Positions 34,646-44,900 of a DNA stretch of 64,000 bases are shown here, one piece after another. This DNA comes from Gillisella taibaishanensis (GTDB taxonomy: Bacteria; Pseudomonadota; Alphaproteobacteria; Rhizobiales; Rhizobiaceae). Location of the stretch: positions 372,001-436,000 of the forward strand of contig NZ_MKIN01000020.1 in the NCBI RefSeq assembly GCF_001938985.1, given 5' to 3'. The notes under the pieces are model-generated. The model worked only from the letters and a program-made list of their open reading frames with translations, was not told where the DNA came from and searched no databases. The position numbers and the translations under genes were made by a program. Every line of letters begins with the position of its first letter. Position 1 is the stretch's first letter.

Positions 34646-35296
34646 ATGGGAACGGCCATGGCCTTGATGAACAATCTCTTCGGCATCTGGAACGACAATC
34701 CCACCCGTCATAACCGCGCCGAGGATGTGCAGGGCATCATTTGCGGCACGATGATTTCGGCGCTCGGCCTGTTTCTGATCGCCAAGATCGGGCTTGTCAC
34801 CAGCGGCATGGCGGGGCTTTCCTTCGTCATCCATTACTGGACCGGCTGGAGCTTCGGCCTGATCTTCTTCCTCCTCAACATGCCCTTCTACATCCTCTCC
34901 ATCAAACGCGTCGGCTGGGACTTCACCATCAAGACCTTCGTTGCCGTGGCATTGACGTCTTTCCTCGTTGAAATCGAAAGCCGCTTCATCGTCATTGAAA
35001 GCATCAACCCGGTCTGGGGCGCCGTGCTGGCTGGCCTGTTGCTCGGTTTCGGCCTTCTTGCGCTCTATCGCCACCGCGCCAGCCTCGGTGGCATCGGCAT
35101 CCTCGCCGTCTTCGTCCAGGACCGGTTCGGCATCCAGGCCGGACTGGTGCAGCTCGCCTTCGATCTCATCGTCATGGCCCTTGCTTTCACCGTCGTCAGC
35201 CCCTGGGTGGTCGGCTGCTCGGTCATCGGCGCCGTTGTGCTCAATCTCTTCGTGCTGATCAATCACCGCTCAGACCGGTATATCGCGCTGCGGTGA
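34646..35296 (+). CDS. YitT family (DUF161) membrane protein, copy 1
   Basis: 216 residues with five to six membrane segments. Family traits: EDVQGIICGTMISALGLFLI, LVTSGMAGLSFVIHYWTG, the conserved NMPFY, RASLGGIGILAVFVQDRFG and the terminal NHRSDRYIA. Function is unknown in general. A paralogue occurs at 56427-57074 in the same window with the same order of motifs, though the sequences differ considerably. Start could be 34646 or the ATG codons at 34658 or 34667. Confidence 0.88.
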   Translation: MGTAMALMNNLFGIWNDNPTRHNRAEDVQGIICGTMISALGLFLIAKIGLVTSGMAGLSFVIHYWTGWSFGLIFFLLNMPFYILSIKRVGWDFTIKTFVAVALTSFLVEIESRFIVIESINPVWGAVLAGLLLGFGLLALYRHRASLGGIGILAVFVQDRFGIQAGLVQLAFDLIVMALAFTVVSPWVVGCSVIGAVVLNLFVLINHRSDRYIALR

Positions 35297-35529
35297 GCAC
35301 TGTCGCCGGTCGTTTCCTCTCTCTCCCATTCCGGCCCTTTTACTGCATGTGACTTGGCGGGGCCATCCATGGTTGCCCTGATACGAGGGGGCGTATCGTC
35401 TCCTGACCGCAATCCTGCCAACGTCACAGCTTCACCACAGTCTTGGTGGTGATGTCAGTCTGATAAGATGTCTGTGGCTGTTGCGGGAGGTCTTGTTTGA
35501 TCGAGCCTTCCACTGGAAGGATATTGGTC

Positions 35530-36081
35530 ATGTTTGGAACGAGGGATAATCGCAAAGTCATATTCTGGGCGACCGTGATCGGTGGTTTCATCAGTTCGCT
35601 CGTCAAATGGGGGTCGGAGGTCAATGTGCCGCCGCGCGTTCCCGGCGAAGTATCACCGCCGGCCGCCCATATCGATGCCTGGCTCGGGCCGTTCGGGATC
35701 AATTCGCATTCACTCGATTATGTCTATCAGGGTGCGACCGTGGGCGGCGCCGTCACGCTTTACCACTGGCTTTTCAGCTTCGCTTTTGCCTTCGTCTATG
35801 TTCTGCTATCCGCCTACTGGCCGAAAATCAGGCTATGGTACGGAGCCTTTTATGGCTTGGTCATCACCGTCACCATGCATGGCTTTCTGATCCCGCTGCT
35901 TGGTTTCAGACATCCCGTCTATGCCAATGGGGCCGTCGGGTGGCTCTGGAACCTAAACGCTTATGAGCTGTGCAGCGAGATGCTCGGCCATGTCTACTGG
36001 GCAGGATCGATTGAGATCTGCCTGATCGCCGTTCTGGCTTCTCAGGCCAAACCGGTGAGGGGCGATTGGGCGGTGCTGTAA
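35530..36081 (+). CDS. YagU-like (DUF1440) inner-membrane protein
   Basis: 183 residues with about four membrane segments: VIFWATVIGGFISSLVKWGSE, TLYHWLFSFAFAFVYVLL, YGAFYGLVITVTMHGFLIPLLGF and WAGSIEICLIAVLAS. E. coli YagU is an inner-membrane protein linked to acid resistance; the molecular role is not known. ATG 35530 follows GGAAGGAT with good spacing; a TTG-led start at 35497 is rejected. Downstream is a palindromic repeat and a bidirectional terminator. Confidence 0.82.
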   Translation: MFGTRDNRKVIFWATVIGGFISSLVKWGSEVNVPPRVPGEVSPPAAHIDAWLGPFGINSHSLDYVYQGATVGGAVTLYHWLFSFAFAFVYVLLSAYWPKIRLWYGAFYGLVITVTMHGFLIPLLGFRHPVYANGAVGWLWNLNAYELCSEMLGHVYWAGSIEICLIAVLASQAKPVRGDWAVL

Positions 36082-36091
36082 CACTTTAAAT

Positions 36092-36145
36092 CTGCTGCGT
36101 AATTTTCTCCTCAAATCAATTCCGATTTAAGAAATTATGCAGTAG
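36092..36145. repeat. palindromic intergenic repeat, copy A
   Basis: Long imperfect inverted repeat whose arms run from CTGCTGCGTAATTTTCTCC to the mirrored GAAATTATGCAGTAG with a centre around AAATCAATTCCGATTT. A related half-palindrome (GGATTTAAGGAATGATGCTG) occurs at 46105-46136. I recognise the ATTTAAGGAATTATGCAGTA motif as recurrent in rhizobial intergenic DNA. Confidence 0.72.
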
Positions 36146-36186
36146 CCGCGCCTGATAAGGCCCGTCATCGCGTAGCCCTGACAATT

Positions 36187-36223
36187 AAAAACCCGGCAGG
36201 GCCAAAGGCCTTGCCGGGTTTTT
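36187..36223. terminator. bidirectional intrinsic terminator (YagU / fad operon)
   Basis: AAAAACCCGGCAGGGCC, loop AAA, then GGCCTTGCCGGGTTTTT: a 12-bp stem with one G-T pair, flanked by A5 and T5, so it can act on both strands. It lies between the convergent YagU-like gene and the end of the fatty-acid oxidation operon. Confidence 0.93.
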
Positions 36224-36260
36224 CCAGTCAATTCCGACGCTTTCCAATCCTGGTGAAGGA

Positions 36261-38474
36261 TCAAGCAGCAGCCTTCACCGCGCCATAGGGATCGAACCGG
36301 CCATAGAAGGTGTCACCCTTCTCGGCCATGTCCTTCAGCAGCGGTGTCGGTGCAAAATGCGGACCGTATTCTCCTGCCAGCTTTTCGCAGAGCGCCACGA
36401 AATTCTTCACGCCCATGCCGTCGATATAGGACAGTGCACCGCCGGTATATGGCGCAAAGCCGAAGCCCAGGATGGAGCCGACGTCGGCTTCACGCGGGTC
36501 TATGACGATGCCTTCTTCCACGGTGCGGGCAGCTTCGAGCGCAATGGTTGCCAGAAAGCGCTGCTGCAGCACCTTCACGTCAACGTCATCAGCCTTCTTC
36601 TGCGGGTAGAGATCCTTCAAATCAGGCCAGATGAATTTCTTGGCGGGCTTGGCGGGATACTCGTAGAAGCCCTTGCCGTTCTTACGGCCGAAGCGTTCTT
36701 CCTTCTCCACCATGCGCGCGACAAGCTCCATATGGCGCGGATTGACGGCTTTTTCACCGAGATCGGCAACGGTGGCCTTCAGGATCTTGTAGGACAGATC
36801 GATCGCCACTTCATCGTTGAGCGACAGCGGTCCGACCGGCATGCCCGCGAATTTCGCGGCATTTTCGATCATGACCGGCGGCACGCCTTCGATCAGCATG
36901 TCATAGCTCTCGGCCATGTAGCGCAGAACGCAACGATTGACGAAGAAGCCGCGCGTGTCGTTGACGACGATAGGCGTCTTCTTGATCGCTGCGACGTAAT
37001 CCAGTGCCACGGCCAGCGCCTTGTCGCCGGTTTCCTTGCCTAGGATCACTTCGGTCAGCATCATCTTCTCGACCGGCGAGAAGAAATGGATGCCGATGAA
37101 ATCTGCCGGCCGCTTCGAGTTCTTCGCAAGCCCTGTGATGGGCAGCGTCGAAGTGTTGGAGGCGAAGATCGCCCCTTCCGGCAGCACGGCCTCGACCTTT
37201 TCGATGACAGCCTTCTTGACGTCGCGGTCTTCGAACACGGCTTCGATGACCAGATCGGCATCGGCAAGTGTGGAATAGTCGGGCGTGGCGGTGATCAGGC
37301 CAACCAGCTTCTCGCCAGCTTCCTTGGTCAGCTTTCCCTTGCCGACAGCGTCTGTCACCAGCTTCGCCGAGACGGCGAGACCCTTGTCAGCGGCTTCCTG
37401 GTCGCGGTCGATCAGCACCACGGGAATGCCGGCGGCAGCCGTGACATAAGCGATCGAGGCGCCCATGAAGCCGGCGCCGACCACGCCAACCTTCTTGATC
37501 TCACTCTTCGGCTGACCCGCCGGGCGGCGTGCGCCCTTGTTCAACTCCTGCATGGAGATGAACAGCGAGCGGATCATCGAGAAGGCTTCCTTGGTCTGGA
37601 CGATCTCAGTAAAATAACGCTGCTCGATGCGCAGGCCGGTGTCAAAGGGCACTTGCAAGCCCTCATAGACGCATTTCAGAATGGCGAGCGCTGCCGGATA
37701 ATTGCCTGAGGTTTCACGACGCAGCACGGCGGGCGCCGCAGGCCAGAGTTGGGCGGAGGCCGGCGTCCAGATGCCGCCGCCGGGGGCCTTGAAGCCCTTC
37801 TCGTCCCAGGGGGCGACGGGTTTCAACCCATCCTTGATCATCTGCTTGGCGGTGGGGATCAGCTGATCCGGTTCGACAACCTGATGTATGAGGTTCATGG
37901 CCTTGGCGCGCTGTGGCGCCAGCGTCTGGCCTGTTGTCATCATCTGCAGGGCGTCCTGCGCATTGGCAAGACGCGGCACGCGCTGGGTACCGCCCGCACC
38001 TGGGAAGATGCCGACCTTGACTTCCGGCAGGCCGATTTTTACCGACTTGGCATTGGAGGCCACGCGGCCATGGCAGGCGAGCGACAATTCGAAGGCCCCG
38101 CCCATGCAGGTGCCGTTGATGGCCGAGACCCACGGCTTGCCGCAGGTCTCGATCTTGCGCCACAGCCAGCTCATGCGGCCGACGCCGTCGAACAGCTTCT
38201 GCACGGCATTGGCGGGGTCTTTCGTCCGTTCTTCCTCGACCATGGAGAACATGCCACGGATCATGCTGAGATCGGCGCCGCCAGAGAAAGAAGACTTGCC
38301 CGAGGTGAAGACCACGCCCTTGATGGCTTCATCGGCCACCACGGCATCGACGATAGCTTCGATTTCGTCCATCACCCCGACAGTGAAGACATTCATGCTT
38401 TTATCGGGCATGTCCCAGGTGACGAGAGCAATGCCGTCTGCGTCGGTTTCGACGGTGAAATTCTTGTAGGTCAT
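36261..38474 (-). CDS. fadJ: fatty-acid oxidation multifunctional protein (enoyl-CoA hydratase / 3-hydroxyacyl-CoA dehydrogenase)
   Basis: 737 residues. The N-terminal crotonase domain (about 1-200) has [10 protein letters not shown] and [15 protein letters not shown] with the oxyanion hole; [16 protein letters not shown] follows. The NAD-binding 3-hydroxyacyl-CoA dehydrogenase domain starts near 325 ([21 protein letters not shown]) and ends with the DH-type C-terminal domains ([41 protein letters not shown]). It performs the hydration and second oxidation steps of beta-oxidation. I chose the ATG at 38474 (MTYKNFTVE), six bases after GGGAGG; an ATG at 38480 abuts the Shine-Dalgarno. It is last in the operon, 15 bases after the thiolase. 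Confidence 0.93.
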   Translation of the reverse strand: MTYKNFTVETDADGIALVTWDMPDKSMNVFTVGVMDEIEAIVDAVVADEAIKGVVFTSGKSSFSGGADLSMIRGMFSMVEEERTKDPANAVQKLFDGVGRMSWLWRKIETCGKPWVSAINGTCMGGAFELSLACHGRVASNAKSVKIGLPEVKVGIFPGAGGTQRVPRLANAQDALQMMTTGQTLAPQRAKAMNLIHQVVEPDQLIPTAKQMIKDGLKPVAPWDEKGFKAPGGGIWTPASAQLWPAAPAVLRRETSGNYPAALAILKCVYEGLQVPFDTGLRIEQRYFTEIVQTKEAFSMIRSLFISMQELNKGARRPAGQPKSEIKKVGVVGAGFMGASIAYVTAAAGIPVVLIDRDQEAADKGLAVSAKLVTDAVGKGKLTKEAGEKLVGLITATPDYSTLADADLVIEAVFEDRDVKKAVIEKVEAVLPEGAIFASNTSTLPITGLAKNSKRPADFIGIHFFSPVEKMMLTEVILGKETGDKALAVALDYVAAIKKTPIVVNDTRGFFVNRCVLRYMAESYDMLIEGVPPVMIENAAKFAGMPVGPLSLNDEVAIDLSYKILKATVADLGEKAVNPRHMELVARMVEKEERFGRKNGKGFYEYPAKPAKKFIWPDLKDLYPQKKADDVDVKVLQQRFLATIALEAARTVEEGIVIDPREADVGSILGFGFAPYTGGALSYIDGMGVKNFVALCEKLAGEYGPHFAPTPLLKDMAEKGDTFYGRFDPYGAVKAAA

Positions 38475-38489
38475 TGTCATCCCTCCCAA

Positions 38490-39698
38490 TCAGACGCGCT
38501 CAATTACGGTCGCAGTGCCCATGCCTGCACCGATGCAGAGCGTGACGAGTGCTGTGTTGAGATCGCGCCGCTCCAACTCGTCCAGCACGGTGCCGAGGAT
38601 CATCGCGCCGGTGGCACCCAGCGGATGGCCCATGGCGATCGCGCCGCCATTGACGTTGATCTTGTCGGTCGGAATATCGAAGGCCTGGATGTAGCGCAGC
38701 ACCACGGCGGCAAAGGCTTCGTTGAGCTCGAAGAGATCGATATCGGCGAGCGAGATGCCTGACTTCTTGAACAGCTTTTCCGTCACATCGACCGGACCGG
38801 TCAGCATCAGTGCCGGATCGGAGCCAATATTGGCAAAGGCCCTGATGCGGGCGCGAGGCTTCAGCCCCATGCTCTCGCCACCGGCCTTGGAACCGAGCAG
38901 CACGACGCCGGACCCGTCGACGATACCGGAGGAATTGCCGGCGTGATGGACGTAGTTGATCTTTTCGATTTCCGGATGAGCCTGAATGCCAACGGCTTCG
39001 AAGCCGCCCATTTCGCCGGGCATCTGGAAGGACGGGTTGAGGCCGGCCAACGACTGCATATCGGTGCCGGGACGCATGTGCTCGTCGCGGTCGAGGATCG
39101 TCAACCCGTTCTGGTCCTTCACCGGCACGACGGATTTGTCGAAATAGCCGCTCTGCCAGGCATGGGCCGCCCGTTTCTGGCTTTCGACCGCATAGGCATC
39201 GACGTCATCGCGGGAAAAGCCGTATTTTGTAGCGATCAGATCGGCAGACACGCCCTGCGGCATGAAATAGGCAGGGAAGTTAACCGAGGGGTCCATGAAC
39301 CAGGCACCGCCGGACATGCCGAGGCCGACGCGCGACATGCTTTCAACGCCACCGGCAATCACGATGTCATCGGCGCCCTGGGCAATCTTGCCGGCGGCAA
39401 AGTTGATGGCATCGAGACCAGACGCGCAGAAGCGCGAGATCTGCATGCCAGGCGCTTTGGTGGAATAGCCGGCCTCGAAGGCGGCGGCCTTGGCAATTAC
39501 GGCGCCGGCGTCCATGACCGGATCGACGCAGCCCATGATGATATCGTCGACAGTATCCGTGTCGAGCCCGTTGCGGTCGCGGATCGCTTCCAGCGCCTTG
39601 GCGGCGAGGCGAACGGACGGCACCTCATGCAGGGAACCGTCCTTTTTGCCACGCCCGCGCGGCGTGCGCACGTGGTCGTAAATATAGACGTCACTCAT
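38490..39698 (-). CDS. fadA: acetyl-CoA C-acyltransferase (thiolase)
   Basis: 402 residues. Thiolase catalyses the last beta-oxidation step. Active-site residues: acyl-binding Cys91 ([10 protein letters not shown]), His358 (GHPLGATG), and Cys388 (LCIGAGMG); the NEAFA motif and the GGAIAMGHP loop are intact. It sits between the acyl-CoA dehydrogenase and the FadJ-like gene on the same strand, so the trio supplies three of the four steps (dehydrogenation, hydration plus oxidation, thiolysis). The symbol fadA is by role; a phaA-type biosynthetic thiolase is less likely in this context. Confidence 0.94.
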   Translation of the reverse strand: MSDVYIYDHVRTPRGRGKKDGSLHEVPSVRLAAKALEAIRDRNGLDTDTVDDIIMGCVDPVMDAGAVIAKAAAFEAGYSTKAPGMQISRFCASGLDAINFAAGKIAQGADDIVIAGGVESMSRVGLGMSGGAWFMDPSVNFPAYFMPQGVSADLIATKYGFSRDDVDAYAVESQKRAAHAWQSGYFDKSVVPVKDQNGLTILDRDEHMRPGTDMQSLAGLNPSFQMPGEMGGFEAVGIQAHPEIEKINYVHHAGNSSGIVDGSGVVLLGSKAGGESMGLKPRARIRAFANIGSDPALMLTGPVDVTEKLFKKSGISLADIDLFELNEAFAAVVLRYIQAFDIPTDKINVNGGAIAMGHPLGATGAMILGTVLDELERRDLNTALVTLCIGAGMGTATVIERV

Positions 39699-39751
39699 GT
39701 CTCTCTCCCTTGGGCGTTTGCTTCGCCCGAAATCTTTTCGTCAAATCCAAA

Positions 39752-41545
39752 TCAGAAGGCGTCGGCGGCCAGTTCCATCACGCTGTCGGCGCCTGCTTCG
39801 ATGCGGATCTTGCGCACTGCCGTCTCGGGCATAATTTTTTCCATATAGAACCGGCCGGTGATCAGTTTGTTCTTGTAGAAATCGGCGTCGCCTGTGCCTG
39901 TCGCAAGCGCCTCTTCAGCGGCCTTGGCCATCTTTGCCCACATGTAACCGAGCACGACGATACCAAAGAGATGCATGTAATCGGTGGAGCCAGCGCCGGC
40001 ATTGTCCGGCTTTGCCATGGCGTTCTGCATGAACCACATGGTCGATGCCTGCAGGTCGTTCAGGCCCTTTTTAAGATGCTTGGTGAAGAAGGACAGCTTT
40101 TCGTTGTCGCGATTCTCCTCGCAGAAAGTGTCGATTTCGTTGAACAGCGCCATGACAGCGCGGCCGCCATTCATGCCAAGCTTACGGCCCACCAGATCCA
40201 GCGCCTGGATGCCGTTGGCACCTTCATAGATCATCGCGATACGGGCATCGCGCACATACTGGCTCATGCCCCATTCTTCGATATAGCCATGGCCGCCATA
40301 GACCTGCTGGGCCATGACCGCATGGTCGAAGCCCTTGTCGGTCAACACGCCCTTGAGGATCGGCGTCATTAGTCCGAGAATGTCGTCGGATGTCTGTTTT
40401 TCAGCGGCGTCGCCGGAGCGGTGGGCAATGTCGGATTTAAGCGCCGTCCACAGCGTGAAGGCGCGGCCCGCTTCGTTGAAGGCGCGGATGGTCATCAGGC
40501 TGCGGCGAATATCGGGATGGACGATGATCGGATCGGCCTTCTTTTCCGGTGCCTTGGCGCCTGACAGCGACCGGCCCTGGATACGCTCGCGCGCATAATT
40601 GGCGGCGTTCTGATAAGCGATTTCCGCAATCGACAAGCCTTGCAGGCCAACGCCGAGGCGAGCTTCGTTCATCATCACGAACATGGCCGACAGGCCCTTG
40701 TTTTCCGCACCGATGAGATGGCCAGTCGCCTCGTCATAATTCATCACGCAGGTGGCATTGCCGTGAATGCCCATCTTATGCTCGATGGCGCCGCAGGAGA
40801 CTCCATTGCGCGCGCCGACCGAGCCATCCTCATTGACCAAGAATTTCGGCACGATGAACAGCGAGATGCCTTTGGTGCCTTCAGGCGCGCCTTCGATGCG
40901 GGCGAGGACCAGATGGATGATATTGTCCGACATGGTGTGTTCGCCGGCGGAGATGAAGATCTTCTGGCCGGAAATCTTGTAGGCGCCATCGCCAGTGGGG
41001 ACCGCCTTGGTGCGCAGCAGGCCGAGATCGGTGCCGCAATGCGGCTCCGTCAGGTTCATGGTGCCGGACCAGGTGCCTTCGACCATTTTCGGCAAATAAG
41101 TCTGCTTCTGCGCGTCGGAACCATGCACGAGAATGGCGGCAATCGCCCCCTGGGTCAGGCCCGGATACATCATCAGCGCCATATTGGCCGACGACATATA
41201 TTCACCAACGGCGGTGTGCAGCACGTAAGGCAGTCCCTGTCCGCCGAACTCGGCAGGAATGGACAGGCCGAGCCAGCCGCCCTGGCAATAGGCGTCATAG
41301 GCCTGCTTGAAGCCCTTCGGCACAGTGACGGTGCCGTCGTCATGACGCGTGCAGCCTTCCTGGTCACCAGAGAGGTTAAGCGGGAAGAGCTGTTCTTCCG
41401 CAAGCTTTGCAGCCTCGCCGACGATCGCTTCGATCATGTCGGGCGTTGCGTCCTCGAAACCCGGAAGGTTGTTGAAGCGCTCCAGGCCCAGCACGGTGTT
41501 CAGGATGAAAAGCGTGTCGGCGACGGGGGCCTTGTAGACGGGCAT
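39752..41545 (-). CDS. acyl-CoA dehydrogenase, DmdC/FadE-type large form
   Basis: 597 residues, larger than the standard 380-400. Conserved segments are [37 protein letters not shown]-like core replaced by [24 protein letters not shown], and [18 protein letters not shown]; a C-terminal extension follows about residue 470. It oxidises acyl-CoA to trans-2-enoyl-CoA with FAD. The large form resembles 3-methylmercaptopropionyl-CoA dehydrogenases (DmdC) and many rhizobial FadE-like proteins, so substrate is open. ATG 41545 follows GGAGGACATTGACC; a TTG two codons earlier is not preferred. First gene of the operon and under a palindrome-bearing promoter. Confidence 0.91.
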   Translation of the reverse strand: MPVYKAPVADTLFILNTVLGLERFNNLPGFEDATPDMIEAIVGEAAKLAEEQLFPLNLSGDQEGCTRHDDGTVTVPKGFKQAYDAYCQGGWLGLSIPAEFGGQGLPYVLHTAVGEYMSSANMALMMYPGLTQGAIAAILVHGSDAQKQTYLPKMVEGTWSGTMNLTEPHCGTDLGLLRTKAVPTGDGAYKISGQKIFISAGEHTMSDNIIHLVLARIEGAPEGTKGISLFIVPKFLVNEDGSVGARNGVSCGAIEHKMGIHGNATCVMNYDEATGHLIGAENKGLSAMFVMMNEARLGVGLQGLSIAEIAYQNAANYARERIQGRSLSGAKAPEKKADPIIVHPDIRRSLMTIRAFNEAGRAFTLWTALKSDIAHRSGDAAEKQTSDDILGLMTPILKGVLTDKGFDHAVMAQQVYGGHGYIEEWGMSQYVRDARIAMIYEGANGIQALDLVGRKLGMNGGRAVMALFNEIDTFCEENRDNEKLSFFTKHLKKGLNDLQASTMWFMQNAMAKPDNAGAGSTDYMHLFGIVVLGYMWAKMAKAAEEALATGTGDADFYKNKLITGRFYMEKIMPETAVRKIRIEAGADSVMELAADAF

Positions 41546-41604
41546 GGTCAATGTCCTCCAGATTGCGGCCGGCTACCTCCCCGACCAGATACTGTTCTAC
41601 AAAA

Positions 41605-41630
41605 TATTGACGTGCGCGTAAACGTCAATA
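41605..41630 (-). promoter_or_regulatory. palindromic operator/promoter of the fatty-acid oxidation operon
   Basis: Perfect 9-bp arms TATTGACGT and ACGTCAATA with an 8-base spacer, 60 bases before the acyl-CoA dehydrogenase ATG. On the minus strand the arm contains a TTGACG -35 box (41623-41628) with TATTTT (41601-41606) after a 16-base spacer, so a repressor bound here would cover the promoter. TTGACG/CGTCAA-type palindromes are used by MerR-family regulators of acyl-CoA catabolism in proteobacteria; that identity is inference. Confidence 0.72.
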
Positions 41631-41825
41631 CGGAAAAACGTGAATTCTGCGGCAACCCATGCGGCAAGAAGACCGGGGTGGCCGCAAATGAGAAGGGGCC
41701 ACACAGATGGCGAAGGCGCACTTTGCCCATGTCGTCTTCGCGGCAAAGCCAAAGCGCCAACTATCTTGGGCAAATGGCAGAAACCGTGGTGATTGGAACC
41801 AAAAGGTTAAAAAATCCTGCGCCTC

Positions 41826-41857
41826 TTAACGGGTTGTTTACCACGTTTACCCGATTC
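41826..41857 (+). promoter_or_regulatory. candidate CtrA site and CcrM methylation site upstream of podJ
   Basis: TTAA (41826-41829), seven bases, then TTTA (41837-41840) fits the CtrA consensus TTAA-N7-TTAA with one mismatch, and a GATTC (GANTC, CcrM target) follows at 41853-41857. It lies 126-157 bases upstream of the podJ start. Short motifs arise by chance, so this is tentative; cell-cycle control of podJ is established in Caulobacter. Confidence 0.4.
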
Positions 41858-41982
41858 TGCAGCGGAATGATTTGCGTCGCCTCAAGATTGCATCTGCTCC
41901 CGCCCGACGTTCGCTTGAACGGGGCATGGACGGGGCCTGTCGTTCTTGAGATCGGGCCGAAACACGAAGCGAGTTTGGAAAT

Positions 41983-44900
41983 ATGAACGGACAGCGGTCT
42001 TCATCTCAGGGCTACCGGGCTCCGGACCAGATGGCGTCCCGTCATGCGGATCCTCGCCAGGCGGAGGTCCGGCCTGGCGAGCCGCGCTCTGCCGGCGCCT
42101 CCTCGCTCGATGCTCTCAGCCGCACAATCGAAGGGCTGGAAGCTCGCATCGAAGGTTTAATGAATGGTATGGCAGCCGCGCCGCGCGATAGCCGCCTCCC
42201 GTCTGATCCTGTTTTTGCCGAACCTGCTCCGACGCCCGAGCGGTTCGACCCGCTGGCCGAGATCCGCGCCAGACAGCGTGCTCTCGAGGCCTCTCGTCCG
42301 TCGACGCCTGCAGGCACTATCGGTTCGCAGCCCGCTGCGGCCGAAGACAGGCCACTTGAAAAAACATCCTCACGCCGTATGCCGGTGCTCGAACTTGCCC
42401 CTGAGCTGGCCGCGCCCAGCCGTCCGGCGGCAACACCTATGGATTTCCAATCGGCTCTGTCGACGCTGCGGGCGGATCTGCGCCAGGATATCAGCGATAG
42501 TCTGGCGGGTGAGATCGGTACCTTGCGCGCCGAGATGCGCGATATCCGCCGGTTGGCCGAAGACGGTCGCGAGGCAGCCGGATTGCGCGATGACTTCGTG
42601 CGCATGGCCGACAGTATCGACCGCATCGGTCATGCCGTGACCCCGGATGCGACTGCGCAGACCGATGCCTTGCGCGCCGATTTCGAAGACCTGCGGTCGC
42701 TGATTGACGGGCTCGCCCGTGGCGGCACGACGCCGGCCGTCGAGGCGCGTTGGAGCGCGCTGGAAACCCGGCTTGATGCCATCGACCCCGAGCGCATCCA
42801 GCAGGACCTGCTGCAACTCGCCTATCGGCTCGATGATATCAAGCAGCAGCTGGGCTCGATCGGAGACGTGCGCTCGGTGCGTCTTCTGGAAGACAAACTC
42901 ATTGCCATTGCCAAGGCGCTCGAACATATCGGCCAGCATCTGGAGCCCAACAGCCAGGCGATGCTCGACCAGTTCGGCCAACTCGACCGCCGGCTGGATG
43001 AGATTTCCCGCGCCATTTCCGTCACTGGGCGTCACAATGGCGCCGCGACCGATCCGCGCCTGATCGAGCGGCTGGAAGACCGGATCGCCACCATTGCCCA
43101 TCATCTGGAGCTTATCTCCGAGCAGACCGCCGGATTGGGGACCAATGATCTTGGCCAAGAGCTTGGCGAGCGCATCGAAGCCCTGTCGCATAAGATCGAG
43201 GATCTCGCCCATCAGCAGGCTACCCAGCGGCTGGAAGAGCGGCTGGACGATCTGGCGCGCATGCTGGATCTGTCGCGGCGCGACAGCCTGCAGCCGGAAC
43301 TGACCGGCTATCTCTCCGACATCTCCCGCAAGATCGACGCGCTCGACCACGGCTCGCTGACCGACAAATTGGCCGAACAGATTGCCGTCATCGGTCGGCG
43401 CATCGATGAAATCGATCAGCATCCGGTTGCGTCGCCCGTCGATGAAAACCTGCTGCGCAGCCTGGACGATCGGCTTTATTCCATCGCAGCCCGCCTGGAT
43501 GAAACAGCCTCTGCCCCTTTGGGTGACGGCACGGCAATTGCCGGGCTGGAACAGCAGATCGCCCATCTCTCCGCCCTGATCAGCGCATCACCGCTGACGG
43601 ATCAAGGCGAGCGGATCGAAGGCCGGATGGCCGCGCTCGAGGACTATCTCGCCACCAGCGACGAATATATCGTCGAGGCTGCCCGCCAGGCCGCCGAGGC
43701 TGTCATGGACAGTTATTCCCGCAAAAACCCGCTTCTAGACCAGCAAGCGTTGCCGGACCAAACTGCGGAAACGCTGGCGGTGCTGGCCGATCATCTGCGC
43801 CATCTCGAAGACATCAGCCGAGGCGGTGAAGAACGCAGCCATCGCACCTTCGAAGCCCTGCACCAGACCCTGGTGCAGATCGCCGAAAAGCTCGACCAGA
43901 TGGATCGCCGCGCCACCGTCGCAACGCCGGTGGTTGAGCCTCAGCCCGAGGCAGCGAGCATCTTCTCGGCAGAGGCCAAGACAGCTGGCAGTGATGATAC
44001 GCTTCCTTCGGAGTTCGGCTCTGCCAAAACGGCATACGATGGCGATCGCGCTCCCGCTATCTACCCTGATAAGCCCCTGCCGGACGCGGATGCAGATGCC
44101 GGCAGGCCGAGCCTGCTCGCCGGTCTTGGCCGCCGTCTGAAGCCGCAGGCGAAGAAGGCGAAGCCCGCAAAGCAACAAGGTAAAAACTCAGACGCGGCAT
44201 CAGCTCCGACGGCAGTGGCCACGCCGACACGCCAGCGCGTCGAGGATGCGCCGTCGATAGATCCCGCCGATATTCTGCCGCCCGAAGAGGCCAATGAACT
44301 GCTGGAGCCGGGCTCCGGCAAGCCTGACGTGCGCAAGATTCTTGAAAAGGTACGCGCCCGCCAGGCCGCTAATGGTAGCACATCGGCGGAATCCAGCCAT
44401 GCTTCCGATACGGTCAAGCCGGCGGGTGCCGATGATCGGATGGATTTCATTGCCGCCGCCCGTCGCGCTGCCCAGGCCGCAGCCCAGGAGACTGAGCGCA
44501 GCGCTCGTCCCGGTCGCATGTCGCTCGCTGACGAGGTCAAGGGCGCTTCCGCCTTTTCGCGCTACCGTCGCCCGATCCTGATGGCTGTCGGCGCGCTGCT
44601 TCTGGCCGCATTGGCCGTAACAGCTGTGAAAAATCTCACCCGCCATAGCGATGGACCGACACCTGCGGTTCAAGCACCGGCCGCGCCAGCCCCGCCCAAT
44701 GCAGCACCTTACAATGCAGCACCGGCCGCCGAGGCGCTTCCCTCCCAGGCACCGCAGCAGATCAAGGCTGTCGAGACGCTTCCTTCCCAGGCGCAGCCCG
44801 CCCCTGAAAGCACCGAGGCCGAGACCGAGACCAGGTCGGCACCCGTCATCCCGGTGACCTCGCCGCCCGGCCAGGCCAGCCTCTCGGCTGCTCCGATCGA

